Assembly: GCF_022647505.1 (NCBI RefSeq)
Contig: NZ_CP071409.1
Coordinates: 3,224,001-3,288,000 of the forward strand
Direction of reading: 5' to 3'
From: [Pantoea] beijingensis
Lineage (GTDB): Bacteria > Pseudomonadota > Gammaproteobacteria > Enterobacterales > Enterobacteriaceae
Length of the DNA stretch: 64,000 nucleotides
Positions within the stretch are counted from its first letter, which is position 1. Each line of letters opens with the position of its first letter. Under the pieces are notes generated by a model, which was given only the letters and a program-made list of their open reading frames with translations, was not told where the DNA came from and made no database searches. The position numbers and the translations under genes were made by a program. This document shows, piece by piece, positions 12,846-24,600 of the stretch.

Positions 12846-15203
12846 GTGAATAACTCAGGCGCAGGCTTTTTGCTGACCCGTCACTGGCGGGATACTCCCG
12901 GCGGGACAGAAGTGGTGCTATGGCTGGCAACGGATCAGGGCCCCCTGCGGCTGGTGCTACCGTTTCAGGAGTCCGTCGCGTTTTTTCCCGCGGAATACCA
13001 GCACATGGCACAGCGACTTCTGGAAAATGAACGTCACTATCGCTTGACGCCTCTCACGCTAAAAGATTTTCGCCAGCGTCCCGTTACCGGATTGTACTGC
13101 CGCCAATATCGCCAGTTACAGCGGCTGGAAAAAATACTGCAAGATAACGGCATCCCCGTTTACGAGGCCGATATTCGCCCCCCCGATCGCTTCTTGATGG
13201 AGCGCTTTATTACCGCACCGGTGTGGTTCGACGGCGAACCTAACGGCAATAGCCTGATCAACGCTCGCCTCAAGCCTAATCCGGACTATCGGCCCCCCTT
13301 AAAATGGGTCTCACTGGATATTGAAACCACGCAGCACGGTGAACTCTACTGCATTGGGTTGGAAGGGTGTGGTCAGCGCCAGGTTTATATGCTGGGCCCG
13401 GAAAATGGTGATGCCAGCCAGCTCGATTTTACACTGGAGTATGTTGCCAGCCGCCCACAGCTGCTGGAAAAGCTGAATAACTGGTTTCAACAGCACGACC
13501 CCGATGTAATCATTGGCTGGAATGTGGTGCAGTTTGATCTGCGGGTTCTGCAAAACCATGCTGAACGCTATGGTGTTCCCCTCCGTTTAGGCCGGGACGG
13601 GGAGCCGATGGAGTGGCGGGAGCACGGGTTTAAACCTGGCGTATTTTTTGCCCAGATGGCAGGACGTCTGGTGATTGATGGTATTGATGCACTGAAATCG
13701 GCATTCTGGAACTTCTCTTCCTTTAGCCTTGAAGCCGTTTCACGTGCGCTGCTGGGCGAAGGCAAAGACAGTGAGAATCCGTGGCAACGCATGGAAGAGA
13801 TCAATCAGCGCTTTGCCCATGATAAACCGGCACTGGCACGTTATAACCTCAAAGACTGCGAGCTGGTCACGCGTATTTTCCAACACACTCAACTGATGCC
13901 CTTTTTGCTGGAACGTGCAACGGTCAATGGCCTGCCGGTCGATCGTCACGGCGGTTCGGTCGCCGCATTCAGCCATCTTTATCTTCCGCGCATGCACCGA
14001 GCTGGCTTTGTCGCTCCCAACCTCGGTGACGTTGCACCGCAAGCCAGCCCCGGTGGTTATGTTATGGACTCCCGGCCGGGTCTGTATGATTCAGTACTGG
14101 TGCTGGATTATAAAAGCCTCTACCCCTCGATTATTCGTACCTTTTTAATCGACCCCGTGGGGCTGATTGAAGGCCTGGCGCATCCGCAGGATAACAATTC
14201 GATAGCGGGTTTTCGTGGCGCCCGCTTTTCCCGGACTCAACACTGCCTGCCGGAAATTGTTAACCAAATTTGGCAAGGACGGGAGCTGGCAAAAAAACAG
14301 GGCAACAAACCCCTCTCCCAGGCACTGAAAATTATTATGAACGCGTTTTATGGCGTACTGGGCACCAGCGCCTGTCGCTTTTTCGATCCTCGCCTCGCGT
14401 CATCCATTACTCTGCGCGGGCATGAAATTATGCAACAGACCAGGCAACTCATTGAAGCAGAAGGTTATGATGTCATTTATGGCGATACGGATTCCACTTT
14501 CGTTTGGCTCAAGTCGGCACACGATGAAGAACACGCTGCGGAAATCGGTCAGCATTTAGTGAGGCAGGTTAATCACTGGTGGCGTGAACATCTGCAACAA
14601 TTTGGTCTGGAAAGTGCGCTCGAGCTGGAATTTGAAACCCATTTTTGCCGCTTTCTGATGCCCACCATTCGCGGTGCGGAACAGGGCAGTAAAAAACGCT
14701 ACGCGGGATTGATTCGTGAGGCAGGCAATGAACGTATGGTATTTAAAGGCCTTGAAACCGTACGTACCGACTGGACCCCGCTGGCTCAGGAGTTTCAACA
14801 GGCACTCTACTGGCGTATCTTTAAACAGCAGCCCTATCAGGCGTTCATCCGCGAAACGGTACGCCAGTTACTTGAGGGGGAACTGGACGATCGCTTAGTC
14901 TACAAGAAGCGGCTGCGGCGCCCCCTGAAAGAGTATGAGCGCAATGTTCCCCCCCACGTACGGGCGGCGCGCCTGGCTGACGAGCAAAACAAAAAGCTGG
15001 GCCGCCCTCTGCAGTACCAAAATCGGGGAACAATACGCTATGTGATGGCGACTTCCGGCCCCGAACCGCTGGAAGCACGGAGTACACCACTGGACTATGA
15101 TCATTATTTGATTCGACAGCTCCAGCCAGTAGCCGATGGCATACTGCCCTTTATGCAGGATGACTTTGCTACATTAATAACAGGTCAGTTGGGGCTGTTT
15201 TGA
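12846..15203 (+). CDS. polB: DNA polymerase II
   Basis: SOS-induced family B polymerase for replication restart and translesion synthesis. The 785-residue protein begins at a GTG and matches E. coli Pol II (783) throughout. Exonuclease site I DIE is at 158-160, polymerase motif A DYKSLYPS begins at D421, motif B contains [12 protein letters not shown], and motif C YGDTDS is at 545-550; the C-terminal QLGLF is a beta-clamp-binding motif. A LexA-like box lies upstream. It is followed by about 256 bases with no gene before rapA. Both active sites look intact. Confidence 0.97.
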   Translation: MNNSGAGFLLTRHWRDTPGGTEVVLWLATDQGPLRLVLPFQESVAFFPAEYQHMAQRLLENERHYRLTPLTLKDFRQRPVTGLYCRQYRQLQRLEKILQDNGIPVYEADIRPPDRFLMERFITAPVWFDGEPNGNSLINARLKPNPDYRPPLKWVSLDIETTQHGELYCIGLEGCGQRQVYMLGPENGDASQLDFTLEYVASRPQLLEKLNNWFQQHDPDVIIGWNVVQFDLRVLQNHAERYGVPLRLGRDGEPMEWREHGFKPGVFFAQMAGRLVIDGIDALKSAFWNFSSFSLEAVSRALLGEGKDSENPWQRMEEINQRFAHDKPALARYNLKDCELVTRIFQHTQLMPFLLERATVNGLPVDRHGGSVAAFSHLYLPRMHRAGFVAPNLGDVAPQASPGGYVMDSRPGLYDSVLVLDYKSLYPSIIRTFLIDPVGLIEGLAHPQDNNSIAGFRGARFSRTQHCLPEIVNQIWQGRELAKKQGNKPLSQALKIIMNAFYGVLGTSACRFFDPRLASSITLRGHEIMQQTRQLIEAEGYDVIYGDTDSTFVWLKSAHDEEHAAEIGQHLVRQVNHWWREHLQQFGLESALELEFETHFCRFLMPTIRGAEQGSKKRYAGLIREAGNERMVFKGLETVRTDWTPLAQEFQQALYWRIFKQQPYQAFIRETVRQLLEGELDDRLVYKKRLRRPLKEYERNVPPHVRAARLADEQNKKLGRPLQYQNRGTIRYVMATSGPEPLEARSTPLDYDHYLIRQLQPVADGILPFMQDDFATLITGQLGLF

Positions 15204-15459
15204 CAGGTGACGAAAGCGTTACCTTCCAGTACCATAACGCTCTTCCTGAACTCCACCACTGAACCTCTTGCCAGCCAGCCTGCCTGGCCGCAATGCTATT
15301 GCCTGAGGGCGAGTTCTTCCAAACATATATATAGCCTACGTACTGGGCTGACGCGCACAAAGAGAGTGCAAGAATAGCGATGAGCATCGTTGATTCGGCA
15401 CTTTCCTCACCGCGACGGTATCAGTGCAAAGGATATTAAGAGAATCGAGCCAACTATCT

Positions 15460-18366
15460 ATGCCTTTTACACTTGGTCAACGCTGGATAAGCGATACGGA
15501 AAGCGAACTGGGATTGGGAACTATTGTTGCAGTCGATGCACGTATGGTGACGGTACTTTTTCCTGCTACCGGTGAAAACCGTCTCTATGCCCGAAATGAT
15601 TCTCCTATTACTCGCGTAATATTTAACCCGGGCGATACCATCACCAGCCATGAAGGTTGGAAAATGGAGGTTGAAGAAGCGATCGATGAAAACGGTCTGA
15701 TGACCTATCTCGGCAAACGCCTCGATACAGAAGAGAGCAGCGTAACGCTACGCGAGGTAATGCTGGACAGTAAACTGGTGTTCAGTAAGCCTCAGGACCG
15801 CCTGTTTGCCGGGCAGCTCGATCGCATGGATCGCTTTGCACTGCGCTTTCGCGCACGTAAATATCATAGTGAGCAATATCGTCTGGCCATAAGCGGTCTG
15901 CGTGGCATGCGCACTAACCTGATTCCCCACCAATTGCATATCGCCCACGATGTCGGTCGACGTCACGCACCACGCGTACTGCTGGCTGATGAAGTCGGTT
16001 TAGGTAAAACCATTGAAGCGGGGATGATCATTCATCAGCAACTGCTAGCGGGCCGGGCCGATCGTGTATTGATCGTGGTACCTGAAACCCTGCAGCATCA
16101 GTGGCTGGTCGAGATGCTTCGCCGCTTTAATTTGCGTTTCGCGCTGTTTGATGACGATCGCTATGCCGAAGCACAACACGACAGCGATAATCCGTTCGAT
16201 ACCGAACAGTTAGTCATTTGCTCGCTGGATTTCGTGCGCCGCAATAAACAGCGTCTGGAAAAGATGGCCGATGCTGACTGGGATCTGCTGGTGGTTGATG
16301 AGGCGCATCACCTGGCGTGGAGCGAAGGTGAACCCAGTCGCGAATATCAGGTCATTGAACAACTTGTTGAAAATATTCCCGGCGTGTTGCTGCTGACCGC
16401 AACGCCGGAGCAGCTCGGTATGGAGAGCCACTTTGCCCGCCTGCGCCTGCTCGATCCCGATCGCTTCCACGACTTCGCACAATTTGTGGAAGAGCAACAA
16501 AATTATCGTCCGGTCGCCGATGCTGTCGCGATGCTGCTGGCAGATAAGCAGATTTCAAGTGAAGAGATGAACCTGCTTAACGACCTGGTTGGTGAGCAGG
16601 ATATCGAGCCCTTGTTGCAGGTCGCGAACAGTAATCATGAAGGCAAGCAGGCCGCGCGCCAGGAACTGATAAGCACTCTGATGGATCGCCACGGCACCAG
16701 CCGTGTACTGTTCCGCAATACGCGTAACGGCGTTAAGGGCTTCCCTAAGCGCGAGCTGCATCAAATCCGCCTGCCGTTGCCAACACAATATCAGACCGCG
16801 ATTAAAGTCTCCGGCATTATGGGGGCACGAAAATCAGCAGATGAGCGCGCTCGTGACATGCTCTATCCGGAGCAAATTTATCAGGAATTCGAAGGCGACA
16901 GCGGCACCTGGTGGAATTTTGATCCTCGCGTTGAATGGTTGATGGGCTATCTAACCAGCAACCGTGATGAAAAAGTGCTGGTGATCTGCGCCAAAGCTGA
17001 AACCGCACTGCAGCTGGAACAGGTCCTGCGCGAGCGTGAAGGTATTCGTGCCGCCGTATTCCATGAAGGTTTATCAATTATTGAGCGTGACCGTGCGGCA
17101 GCCTACTTTGCTACCGAAGAGGGGGGAGCTCAGGTGCTGCTGTGCTCAGAAATCGGTTCTGAAGGACGCAACTTCCAGTTCGCCAGCCGTATGGTCATGT
17201 TCGATCTGCCGTTCAATCCGGACCTGCTGGAGCAGCGAATCGGTCGCCTGGATCGTATTGGTCAGGCGCATGAAATTCAGATTATGGTGCCCTACCTGGA
17301 GAAAACCGCGCAGTCCGTGCTCGTCCGCTGGTACCACGAAGGGCTTGATGCCTTCGAACACACCTGCCCTACCGGCCGAGCGATTTACGATCGGGTTTAT
17401 CAACCACTGATTGACTTTCTGGCCGCGCCTGAAAATCCTCAGGGTCTGGACGCGTTTATTGCCGACTGTCGTCAGCAACATGACGATATCAAGGCGCAGC
17501 TGGAACAAGGACGCGATCGCCTGTTGGAGCTTAACTCCAACGGTGGCGAGCACGCGTTGGCGCTGGCAGAACGCATCGGCGAGCAGGATAATGACATCGA
17601 GCTGGTTAATTTTGCGCTGAACCTGTTCGACATTGTCGGCATTAATCAGGAAGATCGCAGCGATAATATGATCGTACTGACGCCGTCGGATCATATGTTG
17701 GTTCCCGATTTCCCTGGCCTACCGGAAGATGGCTGCACCATCACATTCGATCGTGCACAAGCACTTGCGCGAGAAGATGCGCAGTATGTTACCTGGGAGC
17801 ATCCGATCATTCGTAACGGCTTGGATCTGATCCTCTCCGGCGACACCGGCAGCTGTGCCCTGTCTCTTCTGAAGAATAAAGCCTTACCGGTTGGGACACT
17901 GCTACTGGAACTGATCTATGTGGTAGAAGCACAGGCACCAAAACACTTGCAGCTGACGCGTTTCCTTCCGCCAACGCCCATCCGTATGCTGGTTGACAGC
18001 AAAGGGACCAATTTGGCAGGGAAAGTGGAATTTGAGAGTTTTAACCGCCAGCTCAATGCGGTAAATCGACACAACGGCAGCAAGTTGGTTAATGCGGTGC
18101 AACAGGACGTACATGCGATCCTGAAGCTTTCGGAAGACCAGGCCGCTACAGAAGCACGCTTGTTGATTGATAAGGCTCGCCAGGACGCGGATGAAAAACT
18201 GAGTGCCGAACTCTCGCGACTGGAAGCGCTAAAAGCCGTGAATCCGAATATTCGTCAGGATGAAATTGACGCGCTTGAAAGCAATCGTGAACAGGTGCTG
18301 GCCAGTCTGAACGATGCAGGCTGGCGACTTGATGCACTACGTTTGATTGTGGTCACTCATCAGTAA
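15460..18366 (+). CDS. rapA: RNA polymerase-associated ATPase RapA (HepA)
   Basis: Swi2/Snf2-type translocase that recycles stalled RNA polymerase. The start at 15460 (MPFTLGQRW) gives 968 residues, identical in length to E. coli; the open frame extends 12 codons upstream but without support. N-terminal Tudor-like domains (about 1-107), Walker A DEVGLGKT at 177-184, DEAH box at 280-283, LLTATPEQ as motif III, and the helicase C half with [11 protein letters not shown] and [11 protein letters not shown] motifs V-VI. A perfect hairpin follows the stop at 18377-18395, then rluA in the same direction. Confidence 0.97.
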   Translation: MPFTLGQRWISDTESELGLGTIVAVDARMVTVLFPATGENRLYARNDSPITRVIFNPGDTITSHEGWKMEVEEAIDENGLMTYLGKRLDTEESSVTLREVMLDSKLVFSKPQDRLFAGQLDRMDRFALRFRARKYHSEQYRLAISGLRGMRTNLIPHQLHIAHDVGRRHAPRVLLADEVGLGKTIEAGMIIHQQLLAGRADRVLIVVPETLQHQWLVEMLRRFNLRFALFDDDRYAEAQHDSDNPFDTEQLVICSLDFVRRNKQRLEKMADADWDLLVVDEAHHLAWSEGEPSREYQVIEQLVENIPGVLLLTATPEQLGMESHFARLRLLDPDRFHDFAQFVEEQQNYRPVADAVAMLLADKQISSEEMNLLNDLVGEQDIEPLLQVANSNHEGKQAARQELISTLMDRHGTSRVLFRNTRNGVKGFPKRELHQIRLPLPTQYQTAIKVSGIMGARKSADERARDMLYPEQIYQEFEGDSGTWWNFDPRVEWLMGYLTSNRDEKVLVICAKAETALQLEQVLREREGIRAAVFHEGLSIIERDRAAAYFATEEGGAQVLLCSEIGSEGRNFQFASRMVMFDLPFNPDLLEQRIGRLDRIGQAHEIQIMVPYLEKTAQSVLVRWYHEGLDAFEHTCPTGRAIYDRVYQPLIDFLAAPENPQGLDAFIADCRQQHDDIKAQLEQGRDRLLELNSNGGEHALALAERIGEQDNDIELVNFALNLFDIVGINQEDRSDNMIVLTPSDHMLVPDFPGLPEDGCTITFDRAQALAREDAQYVTWEHPIIRNGLDLILSGDTGSCALSLLKNKALPVGTLLLELIYVVEAQAPKHLQLTRFLPPTPIRMLVDSKGTNLAGKVEFESFNRQLNAVNRHNGSKLVNAVQQDVHAILKLSEDQAATEARLLIDKARQDADEKLSAELSRLEALKAVNPNIRQDEIDALESNREQVLASLNDAGWRLDALRLIVVTHQ

Positions 18367-18376
18367 CTTTCAATAT

Positions 18377-18395
18377 GGGGCGAGTCACTCGCCCC
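18377..18395 (+). terminator. Hairpin between rapA and rluA
   Basis: GGGGCGAG-tca-CTCGCCCC forms a perfect 8-bp stem 10 bases after the rapA stop. No T-run follows, and rluA starts 9 bases beyond, so it may stabilise the rapA mRNA end or limit read-through into rluA rather than terminate fully. It also lies in the rluA leader. Confidence 0.5.
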
Positions 18396-18403
18396 TACGG
18401 ATG

Positions 18404-19063
18404 ATGACAATGGAACCTTATAATCCGCCCCTGGAACCCTGGCTGCACGTTCTTTACCAGGATGAGCATATTATGGTGGTCAATAAACCCAGCGGGTTAT
18501 TGTCCGTCCCGGGCCGTCTTGAGGAGCACAAAGACAGCGTGATGACGCGGATTCAGCGCGATTTTCCCGCTGCAGAATCGGTGCATCGACTGGATATGGC
18601 TACCAGCGGCATTCTCGTCGTGGCCCTCACTAAAGCGGCGGAACGTGAACTCAAGCGCCAGTTCCGTGAGCGTGAGCCACAGAAAAGCTATGTCGCACGC
18701 GTATGGGGACATCCACAGCCAGAAAAAGGCGTGGTTGATCTCCCGCTGATTTGCGACTGGCCGAACCGGCCCAGGCAGAAAGTCTGTTTTGAAACCGGAA
18801 AAAATGCACAAACCGACTATCAGGTGCTGGAGTACGCGGAAGATAACAGCGCGCGAGTCCAGCTAAAACCGATTACCGGGCGCTCACATCAGCTACGCGT
18901 GCATATGTTGGCACTGGGGCATCCTATTCTTGGCGATAACTTTTATGCGCACGCTGAAGCACGATCCCGGGCAACACGACTGCAACTCCACGCAGAAAGT
19001 CTGACCATCACGCATCCGAAGTACGGCACGGCAATGACGTTTCGGCAACCTGCTGACTTCTGA
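18404..19063 (+). CDS. rluA: Dual-specificity pseudouridine synthase RluA
   Basis: Isomerises U746 of 23S rRNA and U32 of several tRNAs to pseudouridine. Starting at ATG 18404 the protein has 219 residues, as in E. coli; ATGs at 18401 and 18410 are alternatives and no strong Shine-Dalgarno sequence decides. The catalytic Asp64 lies in SVHRLDMATSG; other family blocks are VVNKPSGLLSVPGR and ITGRSHQLRVHMLALGHPILGD. It is downstream of rapA and is followed by a strong terminator before the first accessory insertion. Confidence 0.96.
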   Translation: MTMEPYNPPLEPWLHVLYQDEHIMVVNKPSGLLSVPGRLEEHKDSVMTRIQRDFPAAESVHRLDMATSGILVVALTKAAERELKRQFREREPQKSYVARVWGHPQPEKGVVDLPLICDWPNRPRQKVCFETGKNAQTDYQVLEYAEDNSARVQLKPITGRSHQLRVHMLALGHPILGDNFYAHAEARSRATRLQLHAESLTITHPKYGTAMTFRQPADF

Positions 19064-19078
19064 ATTTAGTCAGCCAAA

Positions 19079-19140
19079 AGCATCGGCAATACACCTGAAA
19101 ATAATAAGGTCACGCGCCGATGCTCCCTTTCTTTTTTTAT
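19079..19140 (+). terminator. Rho-independent terminator after rluA
   Basis: AGCATCGGC (19079-19087) pairs with GCCGATGCT (19116-19124) across a 28-base loop, followed by a T-rich run at 19128-19139. It lies 15 bases after the rluA stop and marks the border of the core backbone before the esterase/effector insertion. Confidence 0.75.
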
Positions 19141-19459
19141 AACAGATATGACCTGTTGTATTTCACGCCGAGCGATATGGACCTCCTCGATAAATATGCG
19201 TATCTTCCTTGGGCCGCCGTTTTGAATACAGCGGATAAGGCTTAAAGCCTTTTAAAACCTAATGTTTAAAAAAAAATAACAAATCACTATGCCCTAAATC
19301 TCCCGGGTTGTATCAAGGCTGCAAGCGCGGGCCCGTACAGCAAACCTCAGGCTCATAACATCGCGATGGGCCGTTAAAAGAGTCAAGCAGTACGGGTCAG
19401 TTAAGGCGGTCTGGATTGATGCGTCCTGCGTAGGGTGGGTATATAACAGGAAGACATTT
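19141..19459. other. Gene-free leader of the autotransporter gene
   Basis: No credible gene is seen. The left part is AT-rich, including an A-tract near 19267-19277, and the right part holds GC-rich sequence up to the autotransporter start. An AACAGGAAGACATTT stretch gives an AGGA Shine-Dalgarno core before ATG 19460. No hrp box was found here. The stretch may hold the esterase promoter and the left border of transferred DNA. Confidence 0.5.
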
Positions 19460-21436
19460 ATGGCATGCGGACAGACATTATTTAAACTAAGCGCTCTTGC
19501 AGTATTAGCAGGGATCGGTTCACCGGCATTTGCATTCGATTCACTGGCCGTATTTGGTGATAGCCTCAGCGATACGGGTAATAACGGACACTGGATCTGG
19601 AATAGCAATCAGAACAAACTTTATGACGAACATCTTGCGGAACATTTCGGACTGCACCTGAGCCCTTCCCGTACAGGCGGCAACAATTATTCTGCAGGTA
19701 ATGCGACAGCAGAGCCAACACTCAATCCTGCCGATAATACGCAGGATCAGGTGAAGGAATATCTCCGCAGGAACGGCGGCAGAGCCGATAGCAAAGGCCT
19801 TTATATCCATTGGATCGGCGGTAACGATCTGGCCGCGGCCGCGAGCCAACCGACCAAGGCCCAAGCGATTGTTGCTAACAGCGCAGCCAGTGCGGGCGCA
19901 CAGATCGGTATGCTGCTGGATGCCGGCGCAGGGCTGGTTGTTGCACCAAATGCACCAGATATCAGCGCGACCCCTTTTGTGATGGAGTCAGTACTTACTG
20001 CAGGGCTGGGAGCGGCAGCAACATCCGCAATCAAAGCGGCTTATGCATCTCTGAACGCCGCGCAGACCCCGGATCTTGCTAGCCGTCAGCAGGCTATACA
20101 TCGTGCGCTTCTGGCTGCAGCCTCCTCTCTCAGCAACGATCCGCAAACCCAGCAGGCTATCGCGGCCAAATTAATCGCCGCTTATGATGCGACGGTGAAG
20201 CAAATTTCCTCGCTGACCGACTACTACAATGCCGTGCAAAGCCATACGCTTGCGCAGCACGGTGGTAACATCGCCGTGGCGGACATTAATGGTCTTTTCC
20301 ACGAACTGCAGGCAAATCCCTATGCCTTTGGCTTGACCAACACCGCAGGTATGGCTTGCCCTCCTGGTGTACCCGCGTCTGAGTGCTCAACATCCACACC
20401 GGGATTCAACCATGCAGGGGACTATCTTTTCTCCGACCATTTCCATCCCGGACCCATAGTCCACGCGATTATCGCACAGTATATTGAGTCAATCATCAGC
20501 GCACCGGTGCAGGTAACCCATCTGAACCAGGGTATACAGTCGATGGTTCGCGGCACGCGTTCAACGCTGGATAGCCGTTACCAACAACTGCGTCAAATCG
20601 ATAACCCAGTAGGGACAGTGGGCGTTTTCGGTGGCTACAGCGGTGGATATCAGCACGTTAGTAGTCGTAGCGAATCCGGTGGCGGGCACGAAAACAACAA
20701 TAACCTGTCGGTCGGTGTCGATTATCAGTTAACCGATAATCTGCTGGTAGGTGGACTTATCGCTGGCTCGCTGGATAAACAGCGTCCGGACAGCAATTAT
20801 CGTTATAACACCAGCGGATTCCAGGCAATGCTGTTCAGTCAGCTGCGTGTTGGCCAGGCATGGCTTGATGGCGATTTCCACTATCTGACGGCGGACTTCT
20901 CCGATATCCAGCGCACCATCACGCTCGGAAAACAAGTCCGGACCGAAAAGGGTGACACCAATGGCGCATTGTTGGGCGGGCGGTTGACCGCCGGTTATGA
21001 TTTCGCGGTGACTCAATGGCTCACCACCGGTCCTATGTTGCAATATGCCCTGGATTACAGCCAGGTTGATGGCTATAGCGAAAAAGGGACAGGCATTACC
21101 GCGATGCGTTTCGGCGATCAAACAGCCCACTCACAAGTAGGAAGCGTGGGCTGGCGAGTCGATGCTCACGTCGGCAGCGTTACCCCATGGGCGCAGGTCA
21201 ATTATCGCCATCAGTTTGGTGATGACAGGTACAGTGCCAATGGTGGCTTAAAATCAACACCTCTGACCTTCAGCCGCGAGGGTGAAACTCAGGATACTAA
21301 CTGGGTCGATTTCGCCGTGGGTGCCAGCCTGCCGATTTCTGATTCCGTGTCTACCTTCGCCGCCGTATCGCAAACTGGCGGCCTGAGCAACGGCAACCAG
21401 ACTAACTATAACGTCGGTATTAGCGCGAAGTTCTGA
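19460..21436 (+). CDS. Autotransporter GDSL esterase/lipase (EstA/ApeE type)
   Basis: Type Va autotransporter with a surface-exposed esterase. Of its 658 residues, 1-25 form a signal peptide cut at AFA. The GDSL hydrolase passenger has the nucleophile Ser35 in FGDSLSDTG, the oxyanion Asn122 in GGND, and the catalytic pair D326 and H329 in SDHFHPG. An Ala-rich helical stretch (about 130-255) sits between blocks III and V, longer than in simple GDSL esterases. Residues from about 395 form a 12-strand outer-membrane barrel ending in a terminal Phe (NVGISAKF). It lies between rluA and the effector gene and is absent from this site in E. coli. Substrate is unknown; plant or membrane lipids are plausible. 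Confidence 0.93.
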   Translation: MACGQTLFKLSALAVLAGIGSPAFAFDSLAVFGDSLSDTGNNGHWIWNSNQNKLYDEHLAEHFGLHLSPSRTGGNNYSAGNATAEPTLNPADNTQDQVKEYLRRNGGRADSKGLYIHWIGGNDLAAAASQPTKAQAIVANSAASAGAQIGMLLDAGAGLVVAPNAPDISATPFVMESVLTAGLGAAATSAIKAAYASLNAAQTPDLASRQQAIHRALLAAASSLSNDPQTQQAIAAKLIAAYDATVKQISSLTDYYNAVQSHTLAQHGGNIAVADINGLFHELQANPYAFGLTNTAGMACPPGVPASECSTSTPGFNHAGDYLFSDHFHPGPIVHAIIAQYIESIISAPVQVTHLNQGIQSMVRGTRSTLDSRYQQLRQIDNPVGTVGVFGGYSGGYQHVSSRSESGGGHENNNNLSVGVDYQLTDNLLVGGLIAGSLDKQRPDSNYRYNTSGFQAMLFSQLRVGQAWLDGDFHYLTADFSDIQRTITLGKQVRTEKGDTNGALLGGRLTAGYDFAVTQWLTTGPMLQYALDYSQVDGYSEKGTGITAMRFGDQTAHSQVGSVGWRVDAHVGSVTPWAQVNYRHQFGDDRYSANGGLKSTPLTFSREGETQDTNWVDFAVGASLPISDSVSTFAAVSQTGGLSNGNQTNYNVGISAKF

Positions 21437-21454
21437 TTTTTCACCCAGGCAATC

Positions 21455-21487
21455 GTTATCCCCTGCAAACTTTACGCAGGGGATAAC
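21455..21487 (+). terminator. Terminator-like hairpin after the esterase gene
   Basis: GTTATCCCCTGC (21455-21466) and GCAGGGGATAAC (21476-21487) form a perfect 12-bp stem with a nine-base loop, 18 bases after the stop. There is only a short T-rich tail. It separates the esterase transcript from the effector gene, which has its own promoter. Confidence 0.7.
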
Positions 21488-21610
21488 CTTCGGACTTTCC
21501 CTACTCCGCCCCCCATTTACCCCCTCGGCGGAACCACTACCTGCGCGATAACGTCTGGTGGTCCCGACATTGGTTTTTCAACCCTGCGCTGAAAGATAAC
21601 GTTGCCCAAA

Positions 21611-21638
21611 GGAACCGGAGGAAGATAATCACCACTAA
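21611..21638 (+). promoter_or_regulatory. hrp box (HrpL-dependent promoter)
   Basis: GGAACC at 21611-21616, a 15-base spacer, then CCACTAA at 21632-21638: every defined position of the GGAACC-N15/16-CCACNNA consensus is met. It ends 27 bases before the ATG of the following 1075-codon gene, the right distance for an ECF-type promoter with a short leader. It predicts co-expression with a Hrp type III secretion system, which is encoded elsewhere. Confidence 0.88.
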
Positions 21639-21665
21639 AGTCTGCTTACCTGCCCTGTTTCTACA

Positions 21666-24600
21666 ATGAAAATAATGAAAGTAACGACAAACCGCGCCTT
21701 ATCCATGTCTCCGGTGGAGATGTCATCACCTGAAAACAGCGATGCCTCGGGCAAACGCAAACGAAGCAATTCTGTCTCCGGAAACGATGCGCTCCAGTTA
21801 CGATTTAAACGTCTACGTGCCGACGCCGCAGAAAGAGGCCCGGTCGCACCCGATCAGGAATTCAGGCAGGATATCGATCAATTTTTAAGAAAAAGGTGGC
21901 TTCATCAACGTACGATTGGCAGAGAAAAGGTCGGTCTGGGGGAATTTGGCGAACTGCGCCGCCAGCAGTTGCAAAGTCTGCCCGGTGGTGAATCGGTAGC
22001 GGCACAGTATGGTTTAATAATGGCCCAGGAGGATATCAATAATCTGAAAGATATCGATGATCTGGATGAGTTCAATCAACCAGATTACTCCGATAAACTG
22101 CATATAAACAACAAGATGAACGTTACATACCATCGTAGCGAACTGTCAGAGGCTTTTGAGGCTCAGTGCAATCAGCTCTACCTGAATCGGGTCGGGCCCC
22201 CTAAAACACATGAGACGATAGTTTTTATCAACAGCACACATAATGCGCCGCGGCTATTATCGTTAATGCCACAGCACTTACTGGAAAAGGGGAGTATCGC
22301 CGAACACTTAAAAAAACATGTCCTGCCTTTATCCCCGGGGATCTATGCCGTACGCTTGCCGGCCCCCAGTGCCATCACTGGCGCTCGTTTGGCCCGGAAA
22401 TCTGAAGAGTTCATTCAATTATTAGGTGCCAGGCCCTCGCCGTTTCGCGCGGCGCAATCAAGTGTCCCCTTCCAACAAGTGATAAAGCATTACCCTCCGC
22501 ATCTGATTAGTGAAACCCGGTTAGCCCTGCAGGACCCACGTTTTCAACAAACGATTGAACAACTTCGTCATTTACCAGATGGGCACAGTGCCCAGCCTCT
22601 GACAAAAACAACAGCGGACCTGCTGGAAACGATGTTATCTAAAATCGATTGGCGACTGTCCTGTTGTTATCCGCTACCCGGCCAAAACACCGGAAAACAC
22701 ATCCCGTTGCCGTTTAGTCCCGCGGTGATGCAGAATTCGCTGAAATCACTGTTAGCTGCATCGGAAGCCATGACGGCGGTGGTCCATGACGGTTTGGCCG
22801 TTTCTGACTGTTACCGCATTGTGTCTGAGGAAATGCATGTTCTGTTAAGTAGCTGCACCCCATATGGCATCAGTGATTTTAAAGCCTCGACACAACAACA
22901 GTTATCCAGGCGTATAGATAAAAGCTGCCAGATGCTACTGAGCAAAAACGGGATCACTGAGTCATTTTTATTCTCTTCGGGTATGCACGCAATCAGCCTT
23001 GCTCTCGATTTAGCCCAGAAAATGGGGAATGGCAAATCAATATCCCGTCCCTCTCTGAAGGGCGCGGACAGCGACCAGATTGAAACACCGATATATTTCG
23101 AAGTCGAGCACCTGTTGGACGAGAAACCGGACGGAACCCCCGTCGATAAAAACACCCTTTACACCACGCTGAATAGCTCCATGCCGGAAGACGGAGATAA
23201 CAGCACTGAGGGTGTGATACACGTTATTGCCAGTACGAAAAAGATGCTGGCGGATCGGGTACCACAGTCCCCTCCACTTACATTAATTCTCGACAATACG
23301 ATTGAAAAACGCCACGACATTCAGCGAGTAACACAAGCGTTGGCCGAAGAAATTGGCAGCGGTCAGTTGAATATTATGCTGTGCAAAAGCTACCAAAAAT
23401 ATGCCAGCCTAGGCACGGCAAAGCCAATGTCAGGCTCCATTACCCTCATCGGGAAATCCTCGCCGCTCATGACAAGCGGCCAGTCCTGGCTTAGGAATAC
23501 TGAAACTAATCTCAACTGGATAGACAACCCGGAATCGCAGCTGATGGTGCATATGCTGGGTGCAGATGAACACGAGTTTGCGATGCTGGAACGTGCGGCA
23601 GAAAACGCCCAATTTGTAAAAGACACGCTGTTCATCGGTAAAGATGGTCATGTAGACACAAAACGATGGGAACCCGGCCTGCCGTTTATCGGCATTAGCA
23701 TGCCAGATGAAAATGAGAGCAACTTTATTCTTAATCCACAGAGTAGCGACAAAAACTCAATTAAGGGTTTTGAATTTAGTAAACGTGAATTATTACATTC
23801 TCAAATCCTGCGTGAACGCAGCAGCTTTGGTTTTACCGACACCTCAATGATAAAAGTAATATTAGGAGAGACGAGTAATCCCGGTGAGTTCATGCGTATC
23901 GCTTTTGGTATGGAGAGTAAAACAGAGCTCTGTGAACGCCTGTATATGGCCTCACGCTTGCTGGAAAATGATTTCAGTACCTTTAGCTGTCCGGACGCAA
24001 AAATGGAGATGGAAAAATTACTGGATGATTCGGGGCTATTCCCTGAAACACCGGGCGATAAGCCGCTGAGTCTGGCGCAAAAAATGGCAGAAGTGGCCTC
24101 ACATCAGCGCGGTATCGTCACGGCAGGTGATGGAAAAAGCGTCAATGCCATGCGGCAGGCAATGCAATTGCGACAGCAGAACGGTATACCCGCAACGGAA
24201 GATAAAAACAGCGGTGATGAAATGCGCCAGGCAGTGGCGCCTCAGCAGCCGGGTGGAAATTTTCTAATGAGTAAGCTGGCCTCGGTCACCTATCAACTTT
24301 CGTGGATGGGACTCAAAGGGCTAGATAAATTCGGCAACATTCTTCCCGCAGGAGATAAGCGTATTGCTGAAGAACTGGTGGGAGCTTTTGTCGAGAGCGG
24401 CATGCATGGCGTATCACCCCATACCCGAGCTTACATTCTGGAATTTGGTGCGAGGATGGCCATTCACGACCTGTCGTCTATATCACCCGCAACACAGAAA
24501 GAGGGGGTTAGGCGCCTGTTAGCACTCAGTGAGCGAATGGGCGGAATGCCAGTGGTTCGCCTTAACTGCCTGAATCAAATCGATGATGATACGCTTGAAG

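Noticed and set aside
21532..21562. A second GGAACC upstream of the effector gene as another hrp box
   Set aside because: No CCACNNA follows at 15 or 16 bases; only the site at 21611 meets the consensus.
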